DNA of 64,000 nucleotides from Lentisphaerota bacterium (GTDB lineage Bacteria; Verrucomicrobiota; Lentisphaeria; Oligosphaerales; JABHEG01): the NCBI GenBank assembly GCA_018676675.1, contig JABHEG010000035.1, positions 1 through 64,000 on the forward strand, read 5' to 3'. The notes below the pieces were generated by a model. It searched no databases and was not told the origin of the DNA. It worked only from the letters and a program-made list of their open reading frames with translations. Positions 17,999 through 26,351 of this stretch are shown piece by piece (the first letter of the stretch is position 1; the number at the start of each line of letters is the position of its first letter). Made by a program: the position numbers and the translations under genes.

Positions 17999-18070
17999 GT
18001 CGCCGTCCGGAGGCCGCCTTCCACCTTGGGGGGGGCGATTCAGTGTGGGAGGCGGCCTCCGGACGGCGAC
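17999..18070. repeat. Long near-perfect inverted repeat between convergent genes
   Basis: Two 26-base arms (17999-18024 and 18045-18070) are complementary except for one T/C position and enclose a 20-base G-rich loop. Each arm contains its own small palindrome around GGAGGCCGCC. It lies between the RidA-like gene and the convergent gene ending at 18146, so it could act as a bidirectional terminator, but there is no T-tract on either side. Confidence 0.85.
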
Positions 18071-18145
18071 TGACCGGTGCTCAGAACGGGGTCGTTACAC
18101 ACGAGCTGTCCGGACTACAAGGCAGCTGTGTCGGGGCCGGGCGGC

Positions 18146-21100
18146 TCAGCGGACGACTTCGTAGTAGTAGGTCTGATAGCGTCCATTGATGGCGAACGTG
18201 CCGTCTGCCGAGAGCTTGACTTGCTTACCGGTTGGGACGCCGTAGACGTCCAGAGCGTTGACGGCCGTAGGCTTGGGGCCCCGGAAGAGGATCTTGGCTT
18301 GGACGGGTTCCATCAACAGCGGCGGTCCCCCGACCGTCTTGAGGTGGGTCCAATCGGCGTTGTACTCGGATCCCGTCTGTTTGTCCCGTGCCATTGCGGT
18401 GATCAAGATGTGCTTGGAGTCGGCCAGGTCGGCGTTGTCCAGAGGGGTGAAGATGAGGGACACAAAGGGGGTCTTGACGGTCAGACGGACATCGGGGAGC
18501 CTGGGGGACTTGCCGCCCACGAAGCCGATGACGGCTTGCGTCTTCGGGGTCCGGACTTCGACGAAGCGGTCGCCGTAGTGCCAGCGTAGCTGTTTTGTGT
18601 TCGAGGTCAAGACCTCCTTCTTCTTGTCCCAGTAAGAGGAGACATCTGCTGTTCGGGAGTCTCCTTTGGTGAAGGCCAAAGCGACTCGCCCAATCGCCAG
18701 GTACTCAGGCGGGGTAGTCACATTGCTGCCGAGGGCCTTCTCGTCGTGAGAGCCGTGGGCGATCGACTGGCCGAGGACGTCTCGTCCGGCATACAGTTCC
18801 CTATCGCCTACGTTCCGGATGGCAACGGGGGCACCCTCTTTGACATGGCCGTTGTGCACGGCAAACGCGAGCGCGGGAAACTGCCCCATGTAGTGCGGCG
18901 TGTGAGAGGTGTACTTGCTGAGCCCCGGCCACCCGTCGCCAAGGCGGTGGCCGGAACAGGCGAAGTGGTAGCTGGCGTCCCAGCCCTGCAGACCCAGTCC
19001 GTAGAAGGCATACAGGGGGGCGGCTTCGGCCTTGCAGGGAGCTGGCGGCATCATACTCCATTCACTCACACCGAAGGGCTGATCTGCCGTCTGGAAGAGC
19101 CCCAGGTTCAGCAGGCCGCGTCCAGGTTGGTTCAAGTGTGTCTCGTTGTTGACCTTCCCTTCGATGATTGAGTGTCTGCCCTCGCCTCCGGCGAAGTAGT
19201 TGTGTCGGTCGACCATATCTGCCGCACTGTCGCAGTAGAGGTTGGCCAGGCTGGACGAACCAACGCCTTGCCAGGCTGTTGTGACGGTCACGGCTCTGAA
19301 TCCGAGGCGTCGCAGCTCCTTTTGTCGACGAGCGTAGTACCCGCGCTGGATCTTGGTCAGGAACTCGATGTAGTCTCCGCAGCGACGAACGTGTCCCTTG
19401 AACTCGTACTGCGGTCCGTCCGTGCCCCAGTGGAAGGGGGCCATCAGCCCAAGTTCTCCTTCCTCCCACTTGTCGTTGCCGTCCCAGCGGCTGTTCCAGG
19501 CTTTGGCCACGGCGTTCTTCGAGCCATACTTCTTGCTGACGAACGTGAAGAACCCTCTGCGCAACATGCGGGAGTAAATGGGAAAATCCTTCCCGCGCAA
19601 CCCGTTCAGGGTGTGGAAGAAGGCGTTGCTTTCGTTCTGGAATTCGACGACTGCCAGCGCGGGATCATCCTTGTACACCAAGCCTGTGTGAGGGTTCCTG
19701 TGCTCCAGAAGGACCTTGAAGTAACGCAGCATGATGTCCTGGAGGTCGCGGTCAAGGTTGACCAAGTCATTGACCACGATCGCCTGTTTGTTGCCATCCC
19801 GATGCTTGTCGAACGCGTCGAGTTCAGCGAAGCGCTTGGCATCGAGGCCATCGCTTTTACGGAGGATTGCTCCGTGGTGAGGATAGATGACTGACCAGGT
19901 TGAGTAGATGCCGTGCTTCTTGAGAGTGGCGAACCAACGGTCGTAACGGTCGAGTCTGTCGGGATCGAGGGTACCATCGCTACGCAGGAGACCCACGCTT
20001 GCCACCACGGTGTGCTGGCGGACGAGGTTGATGCCGTGTTTGCGGTACCAACGGGCGGCCAGTTCCATCGCCTCCGGTGTTTCCAGGCCTCCGGGGCCTC
20101 CGTTGACGGCCCAGAACTTGACCGGCTTGTCGGAATTGGCGAAACGGAGATGCCTGCCATCGGCCCGCAGGAAACCGTGTTTCCCTGCCGGAGCTTCCAC
20201 GAGATGGCTCACATCAACCACGGACTTGTCGGAAAATGGGTCCACATCGCCGATGACAGGGAACCAGTCGCCCGGGCCGATGGCTGCTTCGTCAACGATC
20301 GAGGGCTTGGTTGCTCCGCTCGGGACGAACGGGATGCGAACAAAGGTGAAACAGTCGATGGCCCCGTGGTTGAGCAGCTTGCTGTCGAGGCGGAACCGTA
20401 TGGTGTGCGGGCCTTGGCTCAGCTGGACCTTGCCGACCTTGCTCCAGGCGATGTAGCGCATATCGGGCTTGTTGTCGGCCGCGATGTTCATCCGGCCGCG
20501 TTGCTCCTTGCCAAGATCGATTGGTTGCCATTGCTTTTCGTCCAGTTGGAAGGAGATGCGCGAACGGAGCGGGTTGGCGCGGATCCAGAAGGTGAATGTG
20601 TCGCTCTCGACGACGTTGAACACGTACTCCACAACGCCGCTCTTCTCCTTGTGGTAGTTTGAGATCCAGTCGTTGCCGGAAAGGACGTCCTTTTTGACCT
20701 GATCATACCACCACGGGTGTCGGGTCACGGTGCTGTGTGCCGCCTCTTCGCCTTCGATCCAGATGGCGTCGGCCGGGCTGGCTGCCGTGATCTTCCGGGT
20801 TGCGCCGGCCCGTTGCCCGGGCTTGACCGCGCCAGAAGGCACGAAGCCGTCGTTGGTGAGGCACAAACAGTCGATCGCCCCGTGGTTCTCAGTGCCGCTG
20901 TGGAAGCGGAACTCGAGCTGGTGTTTCCCGGCCGGCAGCGTGAGCTTGCCGACCCGGACCCAGGCGATGAAGCGCAAGTCCGGCTTGTTGTCGGCCGCGA
21001 TGTTCATTCGACCGCGGACCGCGTTGGGCCCGAAGCCCACTGCCTGCCACCCCTTCCCGTTTACACGGTATGACAGCGCGGACTTGACCGGGTTGGCGCG

Positions 21101-21388
21101 GACCCACAGGACGTAGTCACCGGTATCACTGACCGTGACTTCGTATCCTGCTGTTCCCTCCTTCTTCTTGCTGAAGTGGGATAGCCACTGGCCGTTGGAG
21201 AGGACCTCCGCTTTGACCTTGTCGTACCACCAGGGGTGAGGGGTGTTTCCTTTGGACGAGGCGTCCTCACCTTCGATCCAGATGGATGCGCAGCGGCCTG
21301 AGAGCGGTATTCCGAGAACGGACAACATGATCAGGAGGACGATCCCACGAAGAAGCGTCGAAGCAGGATGGTATTTCGGGGGTGCCAT
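18146..21388 (-). CDS. Exported GH-A-clan-like glycoside hydrolase with two tandem N-terminal modules
   Basis: 1080 residues, ATG preceded by AAAGGA, signal peptide ending SGRCA near residue 34. Residues about 35-190 and 208-350 are two copies of the same beta-sandwich module: each starts IWIEGE, has HPWWYD, then RMNIAADNKPD and HGAIDC. They are probably carbohydrate-binding. Residues about 390-900 form a barrel with the clan-A pair: E586 in VVEFQNES (acid/base after strand 4) and E776 in GVSEWSMMPPA (nucleophile at strand 7). A beta-rich tail follows. Inference: retaining beta-glycosidase, GH5-like in layout, extracytoplasmic. It is divergent from the RIFT-barrel gene at 21779 across a repeat-bearing region. 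Confidence 0.85.
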   Translation of the reverse strand: MAPPKYHPASTLLRGIVLLIMLSVLGIPLSGRCASIWIEGEDASSKGNTPHPWWYDKVKAEVLSNGQWLSHFSKKKEGTAGYEVTVSDTGDYVLWVRANPVKSALSYRVNGKGWQAVGFGPNAVRGRMNIAADNKPDLRFIAWVRVGKLTLPAGKHQLEFRFHSGTENHGAIDCLCLTNDGFVPSGAVKPGQRAGATRKITAASPADAIWIEGEEAAHSTVTRHPWWYDQVKKDVLSGNDWISNYHKEKSGVVEYVFNVVESDTFTFWIRANPLRSRISFQLDEKQWQPIDLGKEQRGRMNIAADNKPDMRYIAWSKVGKVQLSQGPHTIRFRLDSKLLNHGAIDCFTFVRIPFVPSGATKPSIVDEAAIGPGDWFPVIGDVDPFSDKSVVDVSHLVEAPAGKHGFLRADGRHLRFANSDKPVKFWAVNGGPGGLETPEAMELAARWYRKHGINLVRQHTVVASVGLLRSDGTLDPDRLDRYDRWFATLKKHGIYSTWSVIYPHHGAILRKSDGLDAKRFAELDAFDKHRDGNKQAIVVNDLVNLDRDLQDIMLRYFKVLLEHRNPHTGLVYKDDPALAVVEFQNESNAFFHTLNGLRGKDFPIYSRMLRRGFFTFVSKKYGSKNAVAKAWNSRWDGNDKWEEGELGLMAPFHWGTDGPQYEFKGHVRRCGDYIEFLTKIQRGYYARRQKELRRLGFRAVTVTTAWQGVGSSSLANLYCDSAADMVDRHNYFAGGEGRHSIIEGKVNNETHLNQPGRGLLNLGLFQTADQPFGVSEWSMMPPAPCKAEAAPLYAFYGLGLQGWDASYHFACSGHRLGDGWPGLSKYTSHTPHYMGQFPALAFAVHNGHVKEGAPVAIRNVGDRELYAGRDVLGQSIAHGSHDEKALGSNVTTPPEYLAIGRVALAFTKGDSRTADVSSYWDKKKEVLTSNTKQLRWHYGDRFVEVRTPKTQAVIGFVGGKSPRLPDVRLTVKTPFVSLIFTPLDNADLADSKHILITAMARDKQTGSEYNADWTHLKTVGGPPLLMEPVQAKILFRGPKPTAVNALDVYGVPTGKQVKLSADGTFAINGRYQTYYYEVVR

Positions 21389-21778
21389 AGGTTCGTTCCT
21401 TTCGCGTCGGTTCGACGGCGATCTGCGAGCGTGAGCCCAGGTTGGATACGCCCGTCTACTATAAAGGGCCGCTGTGTAGGCGGGATGTCAATGCCGAGGC
21501 GCGATTCCCGGAGCGGTTTCCCTGTCCGTCCGAGCCGCGCACGACGTAAGCGGTCTTGTCCTGTCCGTCCGAGCCGCGCACATCGTAAGCGGTCTTGTCC
21601 CCTCCCGTTGGTCAGGGTTCTGCCGGAACCGAGCCGCGCACATTGTAAGCGGTCTTGTCCCCTCCCGTTGATCAGGGCTCTGTTCAGCGGGGCTTCCTGT
21701 GGTAATGGGGCATGTGGTGACATGGTGTGCTATTCTTTGGGCGACTGGTGACTGACCACTCATTCCGGAGGACCACGT
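21389..21778. other. Divergent intergenic region with tandem repeats
   Basis: 390 bases separate two large divergent carbohydrate-active genes. The middle holds the tandem direct repeats at 21521-21690; the rest must carry both promoters. A TTGACA and a TATAGT on the minus strand are 22 bases apart, too far for a standard promoter. Confidence 0.5.
21521..21690 (+). repeat. Tandem direct repeats, 39- and 60-base periods
   Basis: GAGCCGCGCAC then GTAAGCGGTCTTGTCC occurs three times, with its first G at 21532, 21571 and 21631. Copies 1 and 2 also share CCTGTCCGTCC with a 39-base period. Copies 2 and 3 share CCTCCCGTTG, TCAGGG and TCTG with a 60-base period. The array lies about 130 to 260 bases from the start codons of both flanking divergent genes. 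Confidence 0.85.
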
Positions 21779-24082
21779 ATGGGCAGGCTGAGACTGACCG
21801 TTTCCGAGTATTCAGGTGTCGGGGGAGGGCGTTCGGTGTGTGGGGGCGTTCCGTTGCCGGAAGGTGGCGCTCCGGATGGAACGGACTTCGCGTTGCTGGA
21901 CGAGGGCGGTCAGCCGCTTCCAGTGCAGACTCAGATTCTCGGACGCTGGAAGGATGGCAGCGCCAGATGGGTACTTCTCGATTTCATGTCGGCTCCGGAG
22001 CCTGGTACGACTGCGGCGTTTTCGCTGCAGTACGGTGCCGGGCTTGCAGACCAGACAGATATGGCCGTGCCGTGTGTCCCCGTTGCGACCACGCCGCCAA
22101 CCGGAATTGATGTCGAGGCCGTTGGGCATGTCGAGCTTCTCGCTGTCTCTGAAACGGGTGATGTCCTGCCCTGTGTGTTCGCATCCTGTACAGCGGAGAC
22201 AAGCGGGCCTGTGAGGAGTACATGTCTCTGTACCGGGACGGTGGCAAAGGCTGATGGGACGCATTTGCTGAGTGTCAGGTTGCGCATTTCGCATTACCCC
22301 GGGACCGGAGCGGTGCGGTTGGAACCGCTGATCATCGTGGACAGTGCGGCAGGTGTCATGCAGCGCTTGCGCGAACTCCGGGTGGATATCACCTATCCGG
22401 CCGTGGAACGGGCAGTGATTGGCGGCACGGCCTGGGAAGGAGGACTTGCGGAACCGGTACGATTGCTTCAGGTGGATGATGAGATGTGGCGAGTGGAAGG
22501 CAGTTCGGCTGACGAGGAGGGGGGGCGAGCGCCCGGATGGATGGAATTGCATGGGCCGGAAGGAGTGACGGCAGTGGCCGTGCGTGATTTCCGAGAGCAG
22601 TGGCCCAAGAGTCTGGGGGTGCGTGAAGGAGCCGTGTCGATTGGTCTTCTCCCCGCTTTTGCGCCCGGCGAATTCGATCACATGGAGCCGTGGTTCAAGT
22701 ACCAATACCTGTTTGAGGAGGACTGCTACCGATTCCGCACCGGACAGGCACGACGCTGGGAGATCTGGGTGCAACCGGGGATCGCGGGAGCAGACCTGTG
22801 CAAGTCTGTGAACGCTCCTCTGGTACCGGCCCCGGACCCTGCTGCAGCGATCGCCACCGGGGTATGGGGCGCCATTGCTCCGGCCGGAGTCGCCGCAATG
22901 TCCGACTACGACCCGTGGGTCGAGCGGCTTTTCGAGAGCTACTGTGGCTCAATTGCAGGGGACCGGGATTACGGGGCGATGAACTGGGGAGATTGGTTCG
23001 GTGAACGGCGGATCAACTGGGGCAACCATGAGTATGACACCACGCGTCAACTGTTGATTCAGTTCGCCCGTACCGGTGATCCCCGGTATTTCCGGGTTGC
23101 GGACGCGGCCGCCCGTCACTCGTCAGAAGTGGATGTTGTGCACGCGGTCAACCAGGACCTGGCGGCGTACTTCACCAGCAACTGGTGTGTGGAGGGGTAC
23201 CCTCCTCGTCCCGGCATGGTGCACGAGCACTGCGTTGGTCACGTCGGTGCATTCTACCCCATTGACACCGTGCGGAAACTCCTGGTGGAGCATGGAATTG
23301 GTCACAATGACCACCCCTACTTGTGCCTGGATCCCTTCAATCTGGGGCATGTCTGGACGCAGGGGCTGGCCCGGCACTATTTCCTTACCGGTGATCCGTT
23401 TGTCCGGGAGACGGTGGAGCAGATTGGCGGGAATCTGGCCCAACTGGTCGAGGATGGCGTCTATGCCTTCGGGATTGAGGATCCACATTTTGGGCGGGCT
23501 GCGGGATGGCCGCTGCTGGCCATGGCCGGGGCGTACGAGTTGGAGTTCGACGAACGTTACCTGAACGCTATGCGGGAATTGGTCGACCGGGCCCTGGGGC
23601 GCCAGGATCCCTGCTGCGGCGGGTGGCTCTACCAGCTGTATCCGGGACACTGCCTGTGCACTACTCGGCAGCACGTCGGCATGGCAGGGTTCATCACGTC
23701 TGTGCTCGTCAATGGTCTGAGCGAGTACGGTCACCTGACGGGCGACGAGCGTATTCCGGATGCGGTTGAGCGAGCGATTACCTACCTCATCGACGATACA
23801 TGGGTGGAGCAGCGGAGCGGCTTCCGTTACACGTCCTGCCCCGCCAGTTCGTTCCATGGACAGGCTGGGGTGACGGTCATGGCACTGGTGAATGCGGTTC
23901 GGCTGGCAAACAACCCCGAACACCTTCGCGTGCTGGCAGAGGCGTGGGATGCGAAGTTCGCCAAGCTTCGGGACGGTCTTGACGGTGGTCCGGGACAGGG
24001 CAAGGCGTTCACGTCGACGCTGTATGGCTGTGCCGAAGCGGTTGGGTTGCTGAGTGCGTGGGACGCTACCCCTGGAAGTTAG
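21779..24082 (+). CDS. RIFT-barrel protein of the PcRGLX/YetA (exo-rhamnogalacturonan lyase-like) type
   Basis: 767 residues, ATG with GGAGG seven bases upstream. The N-terminus has the family layout: GGVPLPEGGAPDGTDFALLDEGGQP followed by GRWKDGSARWVLLDF, typical of the first RIFT-barrel domain. A second beta domain follows. From about residue 370 onward comes an (alpha/alpha)6-toroid-like region (MNWGDWFGERRINWGN; HARHYFLTGDP-type helices). Known: this architecture occurs in exo-acting rhamnogalacturonan lyases and in YetA. No signal peptide is visible, so a cytoplasmic location is predicted, as expected for an enzyme acting on imported oligosaccharides. Its 3' end overlaps the convergent FAD oxidoreductase gene by 17 bases. 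Substrate is inferred, not shown. Confidence 0.8.
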   Translation: MGRLRLTVSEYSGVGGGRSVCGGVPLPEGGAPDGTDFALLDEGGQPLPVQTQILGRWKDGSARWVLLDFMSAPEPGTTAAFSLQYGAGLADQTDMAVPCVPVATTPPTGIDVEAVGHVELLAVSETGDVLPCVFASCTAETSGPVRSTCLCTGTVAKADGTHLLSVRLRISHYPGTGAVRLEPLIIVDSAAGVMQRLRELRVDITYPAVERAVIGGTAWEGGLAEPVRLLQVDDEMWRVEGSSADEEGGRAPGWMELHGPEGVTAVAVRDFREQWPKSLGVREGAVSIGLLPAFAPGEFDHMEPWFKYQYLFEEDCYRFRTGQARRWEIWVQPGIAGADLCKSVNAPLVPAPDPAAAIATGVWGAIAPAGVAAMSDYDPWVERLFESYCGSIAGDRDYGAMNWGDWFGERRINWGNHEYDTTRQLLIQFARTGDPRYFRVADAAARHSSEVDVVHAVNQDLAAYFTSNWCVEGYPPRPGMVHEHCVGHVGAFYPIDTVRKLLVEHGIGHNDHPYLCLDPFNLGHVWTQGLARHYFLTGDPFVRETVEQIGGNLAQLVEDGVYAFGIEDPHFGRAAGWPLLAMAGAYELEFDERYLNAMRELVDRALGRQDPCCGGWLYQLYPGHCLCTTRQHVGMAGFITSVLVNGLSEYGHLTGDERIPDAVERAITYLIDDTWVEQRSGFRYTSCPASSFHGQAGVTVMALVNAVRLANNPEHLRVLAEAWDAKFAKLRDGLDGGPGQGKAFTSTLYGCAEAVGLLSAWDATPGS

Positions 24083-25394
24083 GCAGGAAGGCGCCTAGAT
24101 CCTTCAGGCGTTTCTGGAGGTCCGGGACACTCAAGGCATGGGCGTTCGTCCCGCTGCCGGCCACCATCGCTGCCGCCACGCCGGCGGCCTGGCCCGTGAT
24201 GTAACACCCCGGCATGACGCGAATCGAGGCCTGCATGCTTCGGTCCGTACTGACGCAACGGCCCGCGACCAGGACATTGCTGAGCGCCTTTGGGGTCAAT
24301 ACCCGATACGGGATTCCGTAGCTCTCGCCTTTGCCCAGGCGCATGGTCGTGAACTCTTTGTGGAACGCTTCGTAGCTTTCCTTGTCCGGCTTGGCGATGT
24401 GGATGTCGATGGGGTAGGAGTACCGGCCAATTTCGTCGTCGAACACGGAGAGATCCCTGAAGTCATCGACGTTGAGGATGTAGTCGCCGATGATTCGACG
24501 CGTTTCACGCACCCCGAGCAGAGAACCCGTACTGAGGAGTTCCATTCCCTCGAAGCCTTTGAGGTATTCCTTGTAATAGCGCTCGTACTCCAACAGGGAT
24601 TTCCGACCCCACACATACGCTTTGGTCAGAGATTCTTCGTCTGTGCCATCGACATCGAAGGTATGGCCGATGTTGCCTCCTCCGACCTCCTGGCTGATGC
24701 GCCACATCCCCGGGAGGTGTCTGTCTTCGAAGGTGAAAACGCCGTCCTGAAATGCGTCTTCGATGCGTTTGTTGCCGTGTCCGAGCCCGCTTGAGCGCAC
24801 GGTCTCCCAGTCAACGTTTCCCCAGATGCTGCACAGCGTTCCAGGCATCATGTTGCCGGCGTCATCGCCCTTGTCGTAGGCAGCGCCGGCAAAGACAGCC
24901 AGGTCCCCGTCACCGGTGCCGTCGACGAACGCTCTGGCCGTGATGGCAAAGAGCCCGGACTTGCCGGCACAGATGGCCTCGGACACGTGCCCATCTCTGT
25001 TGATGACATCCACGAGTTGGGTGTGAAATGTGAAGGGCACACCGGCGGCCGTGAGCAACTCGTCGGAGATCCGTTTCAGGACTTCTGCTCGGATCGCCCG
25101 TCCGCCCGCCGGGTAGACACCTTCGTGTTCCTCCAGGGCATCGAGGATCTCCCGGCCTATCCCACCAGCCAGAAAGTCGACGCCGTCGCTGAACTGACAG
25201 AAGCCGGGCACGAGCCCCGCTGTTCCCATTCCTCCCAGGCAACTGTGTGCCTCAATCAGACGCACAGAACAGCCTTGACGGGCAGCGGCGATGGCAGCGG
25301 CAGTCCCAGCCGGCCCCCCGCCAACGACCAGAACGTCGACGTCATAACGAACAGGCAGATTGCGTTGGTAGGAAAGGGCTCTATCTGTGCTCAT
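24066..25394 (-). CDS. FAD-dependent oxidoreductase (FAD_oxidored family)
   Basis: 442 residues. VDVLVVGGGPAGTAAAIAAA with IEAHSCLGG (residues about 19-54) is the dinucleotide-binding fold, and FVDGTGDGDLA plus VAGRCVSTDRSMQASIRVM are diagnostic of the FAD_oxidored family common in PVC and Bacteroidota genomes near sugar-degradation genes. No signal peptide, so cytoplasmic. Reaction unknown; relatives are guessed to oxidise sugar-like alcohols. It converges on and overlaps the RIFT-barrel gene, and is divergent from the creatininase-family gene at 25574. Confidence 0.88.
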   Translation of the reverse strand: MSTDRALSYQRNLPVRYDVDVLVVGGGPAGTAAAIAAARQGCSVRLIEAHSCLGGMGTAGLVPGFCQFSDGVDFLAGGIGREILDALEEHEGVYPAGGRAIRAEVLKRISDELLTAAGVPFTFHTQLVDVINRDGHVSEAICAGKSGLFAITARAFVDGTGDGDLAVFAGAAYDKGDDAGNMMPGTLCSIWGNVDWETVRSSGLGHGNKRIEDAFQDGVFTFEDRHLPGMWRISQEVGGGNIGHTFDVDGTDEESLTKAYVWGRKSLLEYERYYKEYLKGFEGMELLSTGSLLGVRETRRIIGDYILNVDDFRDLSVFDDEIGRYSYPIDIHIAKPDKESYEAFHKEFTTMRLGKGESYGIPYRVLTPKALSNVLVAGRCVSTDRSMQASIRVMPGCYITGQAAGVAAAMVAGSGTNAHALSVPDLQKRLKDLGAFLPNFQG

Positions 25395-25573
25395 GGAAGT
25401 TCCTTGTGTGTCACGTGCAGAGACGCGTCATGTGGGCTGTTGTTTGCTGTTTCGGCAATATAGTCGGGTGGCGTGGTCGCTACTACACACCAGCTGCCTT
25501 CACATCGTGCTGTCTCTCGTGGACAGATCATGCCAGCGTACGTTCTCAGGAGAAACCAGGAGGATGCCGGATC

Positions 25574-26329
25574 ATGCAGGACACGCACAAATGGGAAGAG
25601 ATGTTCCCCGAGGAGCTGAACGCGGAGGTGAAACGTGTCCCCATCGTGTATTGGTCTTGTGGCGCCATGGAGGAACATGGGCTGCACATGGCATTGGGGA
25701 ATGACTGGATCCAGATGTATGAGGTGTGTCTGCGCGCGGCCGAGGTCACCGGTGGTGTCGTCTTCCCGACAGTGCCTTTCGCCCCGGCCGGCTTTCCCGG
25801 GTATTCACGAGAAGAGCTGCGAAGCGGCGAGCGGGAGCTCTATCCCCCCAGCCTTTGGGTTAGCCGCGAGCTCTGCGAGAATCTCTACACGGAGCTGATG
25901 GAGTCCCTGGCGGACATGGGGTTCAAGGTATGCATCGCCCTTGGGGGGCATGCACCGGCTGACGCGTTGCTCCGCGAGATTGAGGCGGAAAAAGGCGGAC
26001 GCATTGGGGACATGCTTTTCTACGGTGGAGGCACTGTTGACTTGTTGCGGGGCGAAATCGCGCAGATGGCCAAGGAGGATCCCACGCTCGGCGGCCACGG
26101 GGGCATGTGGGAGAGCTCTCTCGTGATGGCTGTCAACCCTGAATGGGCGGATCTCAGCCGCGTGGAAGGCGTGATGGATGCCCCGTTTCCCTCCCAACTT
26201 CAGAAGATGCGCCCGGAAAACCTGGCTCGGACTCAAGACGCGAACCCCGAGTTTGGCGAGAAGCTGATTGCCCTGGCTGTTGACCAGGCCGTGTCGCGCG
26301 CCCAGGCTCTGTTGGCCCAGACACAGTGA
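25574..26329 (+). CDS. Creatininase-family amidohydrolase
   Basis: 251 residues from the ATG at 25574 with AGGAGG ten bases upstream. The metal-binding pattern of the family is present: E34-H-G-x-H38 with D44 (MEEHGLHMALGND), GGHAPAD in place of the usual NGHGGN, and HGGMWESS carrying the conserved His and Glu. Known: members hydrolyse small amides, for example creatinine or formamides, using two divalent metals in the cytoplasm. The substrate here is unknown; the context of sugar genes argues against creatinine itself. The next gene starts 22 bases after its stop, so an operon is likely. Confidence 0.85.
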   Translation: MQDTHKWEEMFPEELNAEVKRVPIVYWSCGAMEEHGLHMALGNDWIQMYEVCLRAAEVTGGVVFPTVPFAPAGFPGYSREELRSGERELYPPSLWVSRELCENLYTELMESLADMGFKVCIALGGHAPADALLREIEAEKGGRIGDMLFYGGGTVDLLRGEIAQMAKEDPTLGGHGGMWESSLVMAVNPEWADLSRVEGVMDAPFPSQLQKMRPENLARTQDANPEFGEKLIALAVDQAVSRAQALLAQTQ

Positions 26330-26351
26330 CTGAAGGCTTGGAGGCGAAACC

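Noticed and set aside
21458..21491. TTGACA ... TATAGT promoter on the minus strand upstream of the gene at 18146-21388
   Set aside because: The two hexamers are 22 bases apart, outside the usual 16-18 range; no better pairing was found.
21521..21690. Possible CRISPR array
   Set aside because: Only three units with unequal 39- and 60-base periods, no regular unique spacers and no cas genes.
21812..22774. 320-codon minus-strand open frame
   Set aside because: Antisense to the RIFT-barrel gene, which has a perfect ribosome site and family motifs.
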